A DNA stretch of 25,600 nt from Prorocentrum cordatum (GCA_963575745.1 CAUYUJ010001748.1:7501-33100); one strand, 5' to 3'. Shown: positions 8,309 to 18,178, counted from the stretch's first letter. The notes: generated from the letters alone by a model not told the origin. A program made the numbers and translations.

Positions 8309-8472
8309 CGTTGTTGTTGTAGCCCGGGGGGCAGGGGCACAGTTTGAGCAGGAAGACTTTCCTTGAGAAAAAAAAAGGTGCGAGCCCCGGGGGTGGCACT
8401 TCAATCGAAAAAAATCAATGTGCACCGGTGGGGGGGGATCAACAATAATTATTCTTCTAGAATGAGAGTTCA
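8309..8472 (+). repeat. P module, unit 3
   Basis: It begins CCGTTGTTGTTGTAGCCCGG, with CAGTTTGAGCAGGAAGAC, TTTCCTTGAGAAAAAAAA, GCGAGCCCCGG and CACTTCAATCGAAAAAAA. It closes with CAATAATTATTCTTCTAGAA and GAGAGTTCAA. This copy ends in a CGA array instead of CAA, showing that the trinucleotide tail starts at a fixed point but can differ in sequence. Confidence 0.85.

Positions 8473-8506
<34 letters not shown>
8473..8506 (+). repeat. CGA microsatellite
   Basis: Eleven CGA triplets immediately after GAGAGTTCAA, in the position where the sibling units have CAA. Confidence 0.95.
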
Positions 8507-8507
<1 letters not shown>

Positions 8508-8927
8508 GCCGAGGAGGGCGGGGAAAGGGGAAGGCCGCGGGAACGAGGAAGGACTGGGCCAGAACCGGCCGGAGCTGCGGCGACAACGGTGGCGCAGCGG
8601 CAGCGCGACGGCAGCGCTGGCTGCGGCGGAGGCGGCATGCAGCGGCGCGGCGGCGGCGGCAGTGCGCAGGCGGCGGCGGCGGCGCGCAGGCGGCGGCGGC
8701 GGGTGGCGACAGGTGGCCCGTGCAGCGCTGGTCGCAACGGCGGCGAGCGCACCCGAAGGCGCCCCCCCAACGCACGGGCGCACGGCGCGCCTCGCCGTGC
8801 TCCACCCGCGCCTTCGAGGCGGCGTGCGCCGACGGGCCGGCGGGCGCCTGCGGCAGCGCGAGGCGGCACGAGGGGGGCGGGGAAGGGCGGGCCGGGGCGG
8901 AGGAGAGGGGGGGGCACAACTTCCTCA
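8507..8927. other. GC-rich spacer, no gene
   Basis: About 420 bases of very GC-rich sequence with many CGG and GCG runs (GGCGGCGGCGGC near 8650-8700). All frames are open on both strands for want of A/T-rich stops, and give Arg/Ala/Pro/Gly strings. No domain, start context or splice structure can be argued. Confidence 0.6.
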
Positions 8928-9062
8928 TCCTCCGCCTCCGCCTCCGCCTCCGCCTCCGCTTCCGCCTGCGCCTGCGCCTGCGCCTGCGCCTGCGCCTGCG
9001 CCTCCGCCTCCGCCTCCGCCTCCTCCTCCTCCTCCTCCTCCTCCTCCTCCTCCTCCTCCTCC
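8928..9062 (+). repeat. Graded CTC/CTCCGC/CTGCGC repeat
   Basis: Ordered blocks: CTCCGC hexamers (8932-8962), CTGCGC hexamers (8966-9003), CTCCGC again (9003-9022), then pure CTC (9022-9062). Each block differs from the next by one base per unit, so the tract records successive expansions of point-mutated triplets. The minus strand gives a Glu/Ala/Gln string. Confidence 0.85.
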
Positions 9063-9200
9063 TCATCATCATCATCATCGTCACCATCATCATCCTTTTC
9101 AGCATCAGCGTCAGCATCAGCATCATCAGTATCATCATCGTTCTCGTTCTCGTTATCGTCCCCGTCCTCGTCCCCATCTTCACCCTCTTCCACATCCATC

Positions 9201-9279
<79 letters not shown>

Positions 9280-9280
9280 T

Positions 9281-9314
<34 letters not shown>

Positions 9315-9352
9315 GCATCATCATCATCATCATCCTCATCCTCATCCTCATC
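9063..9352 (+). repeat. CAT (ATC/TCA) microsatellite
   Basis: About 290 bases of CAT triplets. The long pure part is about 9200-9345; the first part is interrupted by GTC, AGC and TTC triplets. The minus strand reads poly-Asp, and a stop-free frame of 352 codons spans it and the GC-rich DNA to its left; the other frames are equally open, so I do not call a gene. Confidence 0.9.
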
Positions 9353-9439
9353 CATGTTTCTCCACCCCCCACCCTCCCCACCATTCCTCGGTATCCTCGT
9401 TATCCTCGAGGGCTACAAGGAATCATTTTCACTGAGGGG

Positions 9440-9650
9440 AATGCCCCGTTGGAAAACAACCGTTTGAAAATCCTGAGCAATGCAATGGGCCGTTTGAAAA
9501 TCCCGAGCTGTGCCAGAACACCGTTCCTGGGACTTCAGCGCCGCGAATCACAATTACTGTTGCGTGTGGACGATCCTGAATCTTGCCAGAACACCGTTCC
9601 TTGGACTTCAACACCGCGAATCAACGAAACTGTTGCGCGCTGACAATCCG
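9440..9650 (+). repeat. Short tandem repeats, ~35 and ~73 bp
   Basis: CCGTTTGAAAATCCYGAGC occurs twice about 35 bases apart (9460-9510). TGCCAGAACACCGTTCCTKG followed by GACTTCARCRCCGCGAATCA occurs at 9511 and again at 9584, a 73-base period. No gene is supported. Confidence 0.7.
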
Positions 9651-9719
9651 GCATCGCACCAAAAGACGATTTGTTGACGTTAAGCATGGGAATCCTTGAA
9701 ACGATTGTAACTTCTGAAA

Positions 9720-9978
9720 ACGAATGTGCGCGGCGCTACAATGAGAGCCACATTTTGAAAAAGAACCGCCCTCCATCCGTGAAACTCTTGCAGCGTGTGG
9801 TAAAGGAATGCACGCGGCGCCAAGGCGAGAGCCACAGCTTTTTTGAAAGCGGCCCGCCCTCCATCCGCGAAACTCTTGCGAGCTCGTTCGAACGAACGTG
9901 CGCGGCGCTGTAGGCGAGAGTCACATCTTGAAAACGGACCGCTCTCCGCCCGCGAAACGCGAAATTTCAAGCCTCACG
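9720..9978 (+). repeat. Tandem repeat, ~86 bp, three copies
   Basis: Copies start at 9722, 9806 and 9894 with GAAYGYRCGCGGCGC. Each then has GCGAGAGYCACA (or ATGAGAGCCACA), a TTTTGAAA stretch, CGCCCTCCATCCGYGAAA and CTCTTGC. The spacings are 84 and 88 bases. An 80-codon frame at 9671-9913 crosses the first two copies and ends in the third; the unequal spacing breaks it, so it is not convincing as a gene. Confidence 0.75.
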
Positions 9979-10104
9979 GTCATAAGCGGTGAGGGCGTCT
10001 CGAGCGAAACGACTGGCCCGCCCTGGTGCGACATATTGAGAAGCTGTCTTGCAAGGCAAAGAAAGGGAGGAGGACGGGCAGCAGAGAGCGTTCGGCCGGG
10101 CATG

Positions 10105-10350
10105 TCCTCCTACACTCGGATGTTGGGCGAAAAAATACAAATGCCAAAAATATATTTAAAAAAATGAAAATAATAAAAAGTCGTCCCCAGTCTATGTATC
10201 AGTATGTGTTGATTCTCCCCCTGTAGAGTTCAGGTCGGGCGTGCCCCCCTACAGGGGAATCCTGGACGAAAAAAACAAAAATACTCCAAAAATGCATACT
10301 CAACAAATCCTCAAAACTGGTCAAAACATCGTCCCCAGGCTATGTATTGA
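10105..10350 (+). repeat. Degenerate ~140-bp tandem pair
   Basis: CCTACASKSGGATGTTGG-like starts near 10109 and 10250 are followed by GGRCGAAAAAA, an A-rich section with CCAAAAAT, and CGTCCCCAGKCTATGTAT (about 10183 and 10330). The A-rich stretch holds TATATTTAAAAAAATG but no gene start is supported. Confidence 0.6.
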
Positions 10351-10870
10351 CGAAGGGGCCCTGGGACACACGAACAAATACGCACAAATAACAGGATTCA
10401 CATCTTTCCATATGTTTGGGATTCTTATCCCCACCCCCACTTCCCATATTTCTGCATATTTCCTGGGAATCGACGATTAATTGTGTCTGTGTGTGTGTTT
10501 GTTTTCCCTCCTGACTGATTAAGATGACTCCACGAGCGCCTGGGATAGCCCAAGATGACCTCCAAGATGGCTCAAGATATCCCAAGATGTCTCAGAATGG
10601 TTTCCTCCATGTGCTGCCCGCTTCCCTGATCCAGGAAATTCCTCTGGGCATCGTTTCTGGATGGGCTGGTGGGGATTCGCAAAGCGTCAACACTTGCGTC
10701 TGTGTGTTAGTGCTCCCTCCCGTCCGCAGAGGGACGTGCCCGACTCGGCGGGAGCTGGGCGGGGCAGGAGCAGCAGCGATCGCGCGGGCCAGGCCGCTGG
10801 AGGCCACGGCGCCCAGACCTCGGGGCCCGCGCGAGGCCCTGGCCAGGCCAGGGCGGCGGCGCGGACACGG
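10351..10870. other. Unassigned DNA
   Basis: No recognisable gene. It contains a short GT run (10482-10501) and a cluster of CCAAGATG motifs at 10549-10600 (CCAAGATGACC, CCAAGATGGCTC, CCCAAGATGTCTC), a phrase also found in the ~300-bp tandem repeat at 24.1-25.1 kb. From about 10730 it becomes GC-rich and leads into a CCT tract. Frames running from here into the CCT tract are low complexity. Confidence 0.5.
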
Positions 10871-10871
10871 C

Positions 10872-11127
10872 TGTGTCCTCCTCCTCCTCCTCCTCCTCCT
10901 CCTCCTCCTCCTCCTCCTCCGCCTCCGCCTCCTCCTCCTCCTCCTCCTCCTCCTCCTCCTCCTCCTCCTCCTCCTCCTCCTCCTCCTCCTCTCTCCTGTT
11001 TCCTCCCTCCTCCTCCTCCTCCTCCCCTCCTCCTCCTCCTTCCTCCTCCTCCTCTCTCCTCCTCCTCCTCCTCCTCCTCCTCCTCCTCCTCCTCCTCCTC
11101 CTCCTCCTCCTCCTCCTCCTCCTATTC
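10872..11127 (+). repeat. CCT/TCC microsatellite
   Basis: About 255 bases of CCT triplets with CCG interruptions near 10918-10932 and TTTCC/CTCTCC interruptions at 10990-11060. The minus strand reads GGA. It gives Leu, Pro or Ser homopolymers depending on the plus-strand frame and Glu, Gly or Arg on the minus. Confidence 0.95.
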
Positions 11128-11726
11128 CTAGGCCCGGGGGCACCCGAGTGGGTCCCCACCCCCGTCGCGCAGGGGGACCCCCGGGCTTTGGGGTTCCAGC
11201 TCGTCCCGCCGCGCCTCGGCAGCAAACCTGCCGGGCCTGTCGCGCCTCCAGAGCGCGCGGCCTCCCTTCGGGGCAGGAGGCGCTGGAGGGGAAGCCAGGA
11301 GCAGCGGCGGAGGGGGGCAGCGGCGGCGGCGGGCAGCGGCGGGCCGCGGCGGCCGCAGGGGCCGGCAGCTAGGGCCGGCAGCCGGAAGGAGCAACACGGG
11401 GCAGCAGCGGGGCGACGAGCTCTGCACAGATCCGCTGCCCCTGGCCCAGCCAGGGATGGTCCTGGCAGTCGCAGGAGGGTCCTGGCAGGGGACGGTGGAT
11501 GTGTGCGCAGATCCCGTCGACCTAGGCAGAAGATCCATGGGCAGCAGGGCCCCAGACGGCCCAAGACCCCCGACATCATGATTTTTGGCGACGTGAAGCT
11601 CCAACGGTCTGGACCCCTCAACCAGGACTCGCACTCCGACGATTTTTCTGGACGAACCTGGGGCCCGAGCATGGTGCCCGAGCCGAAAACGGCCAAAACC
11701 TTTGGTCGTTATTTTTTGTCGCACCG
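11128..11726. other. GC-rich spacer and unique segment, no gene
   Basis: 11128-11540 is GC-rich with GGCAGCGGCGG runs. 11540-11726 is balanced, unique-looking sequence (CATCATGATTTTTGGCGACG through AAAACCTTTGGTCGTTATTT) and is free of repeats. Frames pass through in several registers, but none ends or starts in a gene-like way. I recognise no protein here. Confidence 0.5.
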
Positions 11727-11886
11727 AGCGGAGGAGGAGGAGGAGGAGGAGGAGGAGGAGGAGGAGGAGGAGGGAGGAGAAGGAAAGGGAGCAGGAGGAG
11801 GAGAAAGAAAAGGAGTAAGAGAAGGAGGAGGAGGAGGAAAAGCAGGAAAAGGACGAGGAGGAGGAGAAGGAGGAGGCGGAGAAGAG
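11727..11886 (+). repeat. GGA purine tract
   Basis: About 160 bases of GGA, GAA and GGAAAA units on the plus strand, starting with a pure GGA run (11730-11772). All frames are low complexity. Confidence 0.9.
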
Positions 11887-12012
11887 ACGCGCCTTTTGAT
11901 GAAATCCGCGCGTCGCTCGCCAGCGCGCGAAAGCACGGCCGCGCGCGCGGGCCGCCGCGTGCGGCCACGCCGGCGCCGCCCGACCAGGGAGGCGCTGCAC
12001 ACGGGCGGCCGC
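11887..12012. other. GC-rich unique spacer
   Basis: About 125 bases of GC-rich mixed sequence (GCGCGTCGCTCGCCAGCGCG, GCGCGCGCGGGCC) between the purine tract and the GTC array. Nothing recognisable. Confidence 0.4.
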
Positions 12013-13140
12013 GCCGGATCGTCGCCGTCGTCGTCGTCGTCGTCGCCATCGTCGTCGTCGTCATCGTCGTCAACGCTGGAGCCGCCGTCTTCGTCGGCGT
12101 CGGCGTCATCGCCTTCCTCGTCGTCGTCGGCGTCGTCGTCGTCGGCATCTGCGTCATCGGCGTCCTCCTCCTCCTCCTCCTCCTCCTCCTCCTCCTCATC
12201 CTCCTCCTCCTCGTCAGCGTCGGCATCGTCAACGGGATCGTCGTCGTCGGCATCGTCGCCGACGTCGTCGTCGTCGTCGTCGTCGGCGACGTCGTCGTCG
12301 TCAGCATCGGCGTCATCGTCGTCGTAGCGCCATCTTCCTCGTTTTCGTTCTCGTCCTCGTCCTCGTCGTCGTCCTCCTCCTCCTCCTCCTCCTCCTCCTC
12401 CTCACCGTCAGCGTCGTCAGCGTCGCCACCGACGCGGCCGCCAGCGCCGTCGTCGTCATCCTCCCCCTCTTCCTCCTCCTCTTTCTCCTCCTCCTCCTCC
12501 ACATTTCCCTCCTCCACCTCCTAGTCCACCGCGTCCTCATCCTCCTCCTCATCCTCCTCCTCCACCTCGTCGGTGGCGTCGTCGTCGTTGGCGTCGTCGT
12601 CGCCGACGTCGTCGTCGCCGTCGTAGTCGTGGTGGGCGGCGTCGTCGTCGACGGCGGCGGCGTCGCCATCGTCTCCTCGTCGTCGTCGTCGCCGCAGCAG
12701 CAGCGGCCTCCGCCGTCGTCGTTGTCGTCGTTGTCATCCACCTCCTCCTCCTCCTACTCCTCCTCCTCCTCCACGTTGGCGGCGGCATCGTCATCGTTGT
12801 CGTCGTCGTCATCGTCGCCGTCATCGTCGTCGGCAATCGTCGTCGGAGTCGTCGTCCTCGTCGGCGGCGTCGTCGTCGGCGTCGTCGTCGTCGGCGTCAG
12901 CGTCGTCGCCTGCGGTCGCCATCGTCGTCGACGTCGTCGCCGTCGTCGTCGTCATTGACTCCGTCGCCGCCGGAGTCGTCCTCAACCAACATCGGCGTCG
13001 GCATCATCGCCGGCGTCGTCGGCCGTCGTCGACGTCGTCGCCGTCGTCGGCGTCGAGGCCATCGTCGTCGCCGTCGTCGTCGCCGTCGTCGTCGGCGACG
13101 GCGGCGGCATGAGCGTCGTCGTCGCCGTCGTCGTTGTCGG
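12013..13140 (+). repeat. GTC array, proximal part with CTC islands
   Basis: GTC triplets (also CGTCGTCGCC and CGTCGGCGTC blends) with islands of CTC/TCC at about 12162-12215, 12365-12405, 12470-12575 and 12740-12775. There is no ~30-bp inserted unit in this part. Frames are open on both strands; the Ser, Val and Arg runs on the plus strand and Asp, Thr and Arg runs on the minus are properties of the triplet. Confidence 0.9.
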
Positions 13141-13279
13141 CGTCGTCGCCGTCGCTGGCCGCCGGCGCGTCAGCTCGGCAGTGTCGTCGTCGGCGGCGTC
13201 GTCATCGCCGTCGCCGTCGGCGTCGTCGACTTCGGAGTCGGCGTCGTCTTCGCCGTCGCCGTCGTCGTCGTCGGTGTCA

Positions 13280-13310
<31 letters not shown>

Positions 13311-13399
13311 CGTCGCTGTACGCCAGCGCGTCAGCGCGGCAGCGTCGTCGTCGTGGGCATCGTCATCGTCGTCGCCATCGGCGTCGTCGTCGGCGTCGG

Positions 13400-13431
<32 letters not shown>

Positions 13432-15925
13432 CCTTCGGCGTCAGCGTCGTCGTCGGCGTCGTCGTCGTCGCCGTCGTCGTCGCCGCGGTCATCGTCGTGG
13501 TCGGCGTCGGCGGCGGCATCAGCGTCGTCGTCGCCGTCGACGTCCTCGTCGTCGTCGTCGGCGTCGTCGTCGTCGCCGTCGCTGGCCGCCGGCGCGTCAG
13601 CGCGGCAGCGTCGTCGTCGGCGTCGTCATCGCCGTCGTCGTCGACGGCGTCGTCGTCGCCGTCATCATCGCCCTCGGCGTCGTCGCCGTAGTCGTCGTCG
13701 CCGTCGTCGTCGTCGGCGTCGTCTTCGTCGGCGTCGGCGGCGTCATCAGCGTCGCCGCCGTCGTCGTCGTCGCCGTCGCCGTCGTCGTCGTCGGCGGCGG
13801 CATCAGCGTCGTGGTCGCCGACGTCGTCGTCGTCGTCGTCTGCGTTGTCGTCGCCGTCGCCTGTCAGCGCGGCAGCGTCGTCGCCGTCGGCGTCGTTGTC
13901 ATCGTCGTCGCCGTCGCCGTCGGCATCGTCGGCGTTGTCGTCGTCGTCGGCGACGGCGCCGTCGTCGTCGTCGTCGCGAACGCCGTCGACGTCGTCGGCG
14001 TCGTCATCGCCTTCGTCGTTGTCGTAACCGTCGTCGTCGTCACCGTCGTCATCGCCGTCGCTGGCCGCTGGCGCGTCAGCGCGGCAACTTCGTCGTCGTC
14101 GGCGTCATCATCGTTGTCGTCGTCATCGTCGTCGGCCACCGTCATCGTCGTCGATGTCGGCGTCGGCGTCGGCGTCGTCGTCGCCGTCGCCGTGGTCATC
14201 GTCGGCGTCGTCGTCGTCGCCGTCGTCGTCGCCGTCGTCGTCGGCGTCGGCGGCATCATCAGCGTCGTCGCAGTCGTCGCCTTCGCCGTCGTCGTCGTCG
14301 GCGGCGGCATCAGCGTCGTCGTCGCCGTCGTCGTCGTCGTCGTCGCTGGCCGCCGGCGCGTCAGCGCGGCAGCGTCGTCGTTGTCGTCGTCGTCGCCCTC
14401 GGCATCGTCGTCGTCGGCGCCGTCGTCTTCGCTGGCCGCCAGCGCGTCAGCGCGGCAGCGTCGTCGTCGGCGTCGTCGTCGTCGTCGCCCTCGGCGTCGT
14501 CGTCGTCGTCGCCGTCGTCGTCGCCATCGTCATCGTCGGCGGGGTCGTCGGCGTCGGCGGCGTCTTCGTCGTCGCCCTCGGCGTCGTCGTCGTCGTTGTC
14601 GGCGTCGTCGTCGCTCTCGCTAGCCGCCGGCGCGTCTGGGCGGCAGCGTCGTCGTCGGATTCGTCATCGTCGTCGGCGTTGTCATCGTCGTCGATGTCGG
14701 CGTCGACGTCGGCGTCGGCGTCGCCGTCGCCGTCGCCGCCGCCGTCGTCGTCGTTGTCGCCGTCATCGTCATATGTCGGCGTCGTCGCCATCGCCGTCGC
14801 CGTCGCCGACGCCGCCGCCGTCGTCGTCGTTATCGGCGTCGTCGTCGCCGTCGCCGTCACCGTCGTCGTCGTCGGCGTCGTAGTCGGCGTCGGTGGCGTC
14901 GTCGCCGTCGTCGTCGTCGCCGTCGTCGTCGTCGTTGTCCGCGTCGTGGTCGCCGTCGCTGGCCACCGGCGCGTTTGCGCGGCAGCGTCGTCGTCGTCGG
15001 AGTCGTCATTGTCGTCGCAGTCGTCATCGTCGTCGATGCCGGCGCCGTCGGCGTCGCCGTCGTCGTCGCCGTCGCCGTCGTAGTCGCCGTCGTCGTCGTC
15101 GTCGCCGTCGTCATCAACGTATGTCGGCGTCGGCGTCGGCGTCGTCGTCGTCGGCGTTGGCCGCGTCATCAGCGTCGTCGCCGTCGTCGTCGTCAGCGTC
15201 GGCGTCATCGTCGTCGCCGTCGCGTGTCAGCGCGGCAACTTCGTCGTCGTCGGCGTCATCATCGTCGTCGCCGTCGGCGTCGTCGTCGTCGGCGTCGCCG
15301 TCGGCGACGTCGCCGTCGTCGTCGTCGTCGTCGGCGTCGTCGTCGGCCGTCGTCGTCGTTGTCGTCGCAGTCGTCGTCGTCGGCGTCGTCGTCGCCGTCG
15401 CTGGCCACGGGCGCGTTTGCGCGGCAGCGTCGTCGTCGTCGTCGGAGACGTCATCGTCGTCGCCGTCATCGTCGTCGATGTTGGCGTCGGCGTCGGCGTC
15501 GCCGTCGTCGTCGCCGTCTTCGGCGTCGCCGTCGGCGTCGGCGTCGCCGTCGTCGTTGTCGCCGTCATGCTCGTCGTCGTCGTCGGCGTCGCCGGCGGCA
15601 TAGTCGTCGCCATCGACGTCGTCGTCGCCGTCGTCGTCGGCGTCGACGGCGTCGTCATCGTCGTCGTTGTCGTCATCGGTCAATGTCGGCGTCGGCGTCG
15701 GCGTCGTCGCCGTCGTCGTCGCCGTCGTCGCCGTCGCCGTCGTCGCCGTCGTCGTGCTCGTCGTCGAGGTCGGCGTCGCCGACGGCATCGTCGTCGCCAT
15801 CGACGTCGTCGTCGCCTTCGTCGTTGGCGTCGGCGTCGTCGTCGGCGCCGTCGTCGCCGTCGCTGGCCGCCAGCGCGTCAGCGCGGCAGCGTCGTCGTCG
15901 GCGTCGTCGTCGTCGTCGCCCTCGG

Positions 15926-15960
<35 letters not shown>

Positions 15961-16431
15961 TCATCGTCGGCGGCGTCGTCGGCGTCGGCGGCGTCTTCGT
16001 CGTCGCCCTCGGCGTCGTCGTCGTCGTCGTTGTCGGCGTCATCGTCGCCGTCGCTAGCCGCCGGCGCGTCTGGGCGGCAGCGTCGTCGTCGGTTTCGTCA
16101 TCGTCGTCGGCGTTGTCATCGTCGTCGATGTCGGCGTCGGCATCGGCGTCGTCGCCGTCGCCGTCGTCGCCGTCGTCGTCGTCGTTTTCGCCGTCGTCGT
16201 CATATGTCGGCGTCGGCGTCGACTTCGTCGTCGTGGTCGGCGTCGGCGGCGTCATCAGCGTCGTCGCCGTCATCGTCGCCGTCGTCGGCGTTGTCGTCGC
16301 CGTCGCTGGCCAACGGCGTGTCAGCGCGTCAGCGTCGTCGCCGTCGGCGGCGTCATCGTCGTCGCCGACGGCATCGTCGTCGTCGGTGTCGTCGTTGGCG
16401 TCGTCGCCGTCGCCGTCGTCGTCGTCGTCGG

Positions 16432-16472
<41 letters not shown>

Positions 16473-16815
16473 TCGCAATCGTCGTCGTCGTCGTCGGCGG
16501 CGTCGTCGCCGTCACTGGCCACCGGCGCGTTTGCGCGGCAGCGTCGTCATCGTCGGAGTCGTCATTGTCGTCGCAGTCGTCGTCGTCGTCGATGTTGGCG
16601 CCGGCGTCGGCGTCGGCGTCGCCGTCGCCGTCTTCGGCGTCGCCGTCGGCGTCGGCGTCGCCGTCGTCGTCGCCGCCGTCGTGCTCGTCGTCGTGATCGG
16701 CGTCGCCGGCGGCATCGTCGTCGCCATCGACGTTGCCGCCGTCGTCGTTGGCGTCGGCGGCGTCGTCATCGTCGTCGTCGCCGTCGCTGGCCGCCGGCGC
16801 GTCAGCGCTGCCTGC
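13141..16815 (+). repeat. GTC macrosatellite with recurring ~30-bp unit
   Basis: 3.7 kb of CGTCGTCGCC-type sequence in which a ~30-base unit (starts GCTGGCC, middle CGGCGCGTC, ends GCGCGGCAGCG) recurs at 13154, 13315, 13581, 13861 (truncated), 14060, 14345, 14431, 14619, 14958, 15221 (truncated), 15400, 15862, 16053, 16305, 16514 and 16786. Variants are shared in order by distant blocks: the CGCCAGCGCG form at 14431 and 15862, and the GCTAGCC...TCTGGGCGG form at 14619 and 16053, so a ~1.43-kb block was duplicated. The long frames (642, 535, 504 and 463 codons) show the unit in all three registers within one frame, which is incompatible with a conserved protein. Confidence 0.9.
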
Positions 16816-16984
16816 CGACGAGCCGCCGCCAGCGGGCGGCGAGGCGCGCGCCGCGGCGCTCGCCGAGGCAGGCGCTGGCCACCAGCGCGACGGCGACGCC
16901 GAAGGTGGCGAGGGATCGACCCCGGCCCCGCCGAGAGCCGCGGGGTCGGGTGTCGCGAGAGGTGCTCCTGGCCTACATTGGCGG
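16816..16984. other. GC-rich spacer, no gene
   Basis: GC-rich mixed sequence between the GTC array and the palindrome, including GACGAGCCGCCGCCAGCGGG and GGCGCTGGCCACCAGCGCGA. The latter resembles a displaced copy of the ~30-bp unit. The frames that cross it come out of the GTC repeat and end near 17058-17086; there is no domain. Confidence 0.45.
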
Positions 16985-17141
16985 CGCGCACAAGGGGGTG
17001 GAGGGAGGGGGGAGGGCTTCTTAGAAGGAGGCTGCTTCTTAGAAGGCGCCAGCATTAAATCTATAGATAAGGCCCGCGCCTCCTAAGAAGCATGGGTGCT
17101 TGTGAGAAGCCCTCCCCCCTCCCCCCACCCCCCTGTGCGCG
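16985..17141. repeat. Foldback palindrome / MITE-like inverted repeat
   Basis: An inverted repeat of about 157 bases centred on CTATAG (17061-17066). The outer arm CGCGCACA-AGGGGGTGG-AGGG (from 16985) pairs with the complement of 17120-17141. The next stretch, GGGGGGAGGGCTTCT, pairs with AGAAGCCCTCCCCCC (17105-17119). The inner arm TGCTTCTTAGAAGGCGC (17033-17049) pairs with GCGCCTCCTAAGAAGCA (17077-17093). Mismatches are scattered; pairing looks like about four in five or better. No transposase and no clear target-site duplication were seen. Confidence 0.75.
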
Positions 17142-18035
17142 TGGCTGACTACAGTCGGGCGCTACCATGGGTCTTTTGTCCACCTTCCGCCGCAGTCCAC
17201 CAGGGAGGAGATGCAGACGGTGGTGGTCGAGCAGGGCACCCTCCCCGCATGGCTTCCCCCTGGGCACTCCTCCCAAAGAAGTGCACCCCTTCTGCCCTGC
17301 CCCCCTCTGCAGAGAACATGGGGCACAGTCGGACCTGGGCCAAGAGAACATCCCCCCAAGCACACGAGACCCTCCGAAGGCCACAGCACACAGAACATCC
17401 AGCGGTGCCCCTCCCCGGGATGCACAAGAGCATCCAACAGGCACGAAGAACACGGGGGTGCCCTCCCCGAGCCGACCTCGATCTTGTGCCTCGATCCGAC
17501 TGCACCCTGACTCTCCACCGATGGACGCCAGGGGCGGCGCGGAGGCGCCGCCTGGGGGTCCAGTGCGGATCCAAGAAATCCGTGCGGAGCTCCGAAGGTT
17601 TGTGCTTATGCCCATGTCTGCCCCTCGAGAATGATCACTAAATCAGCCACCTGCTGGTCGGATGGTGTGGGAGGTGGAGGGCCAAGGCACTTGAGCCTGG
17701 AAATTCACAAAAGGTTTCGGGCCCCAGGGGCAGGCATCGCAGTGGTGGGCGGGGAGATCGTCCAGAGCATGGCGTCGTCTGCCCCGGCAGGGCAGATGCG
17801 CGGAGCCGGGTGCTCGAAATCCCCCCGGGATGGCCTAAGTAGGCCTGAAGGAACAGAACCCGCGGTGCCCCCAGGATCTCCAGGGAGACCCGGGTGGACC
17901 CCAGAACTGCCCTTCCGAGGCCCAGAGGGCCCCAGGGAGCCCCAAGGTGGCTCGCAGAAGCTGGGGGGCACCTGCTGGGCCGGAAGCACCTCAAGCAACC
18001 CCGACGGGGGGGGGCATCGGCGGGCCCCCCGAAGA
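17142..18035. other. Unassigned unique DNA
   Basis: About 890 bases of balanced, non-repetitive sequence. Overlapping frames of 100-185 codons exist on both strands (for example 17061-17615 minus, 17096-17641 plus, 17631-18542 plus), but none shows a domain, signal peptide or composition favouring one strand. Their Pro/Gly/Cys-rich translations on the minus strand (GAPWGPLG) resemble the minus-strand reading of the ~300-bp repeat at 24 kb. It could hide short exons; I cannot show it. Confidence 0.4.
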
Positions 18036-18067
18036 TCAACAACAACAACAACAACAACAACAGAAGC

Positions 18068-18102
<35 letters not shown>

Positions 18103-18108
18103 AAACAA

Positions 18109-18178
<70 letters not shown>
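18036..18178 (+). repeat. CAA microsatellite
   Basis: About 143 bases of CAA with a few AGA/AAA changes (18060, 18101-18110). It leads into T module copy 1 through CAATTACTAGCACG; this border has diverged from the usual TCATTTTAAGACTG. Confidence 0.95.

Noticed and set aside
8297-9355. Minus-strand Asp/Glu-rich acidic protein
   Set aside because: Poly-Asp and poly-Glu come from the CAT and CTC arrays; overlapping frames on both strands are equally long and the rest is GC-rich low complexity.
9671-9913. 80-aa plus-strand gene with internal repeats
   Set aside because: It follows an 84/88-base tandem repeat whose third copy breaks the frame; no outside support.
10524-12327. Long plus-strand frames across the CCT and GTC tracts
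   Set aside because: They consist of Leu, Pro or Ser homopolymers joined by GC-rich spacers; no start context or domain.
12955-14883. 642-codon plus-strand frame (and the 535-, 504- and 463-codon frames nearby) as a giant Arg/Ser/Val protein
   Set aside because: Stop-free only because GTC/GCC triplets contain no stops; other frames are equally open and the inserted ~30-bp unit appears in all three registers.
13141-16815. ~30-bp unit with GTC spacers as a CRISPR-like array
   Set aside because: Spacers are low-complexity GTC of 60-430 bases and are themselves duplicated; no cas genes.
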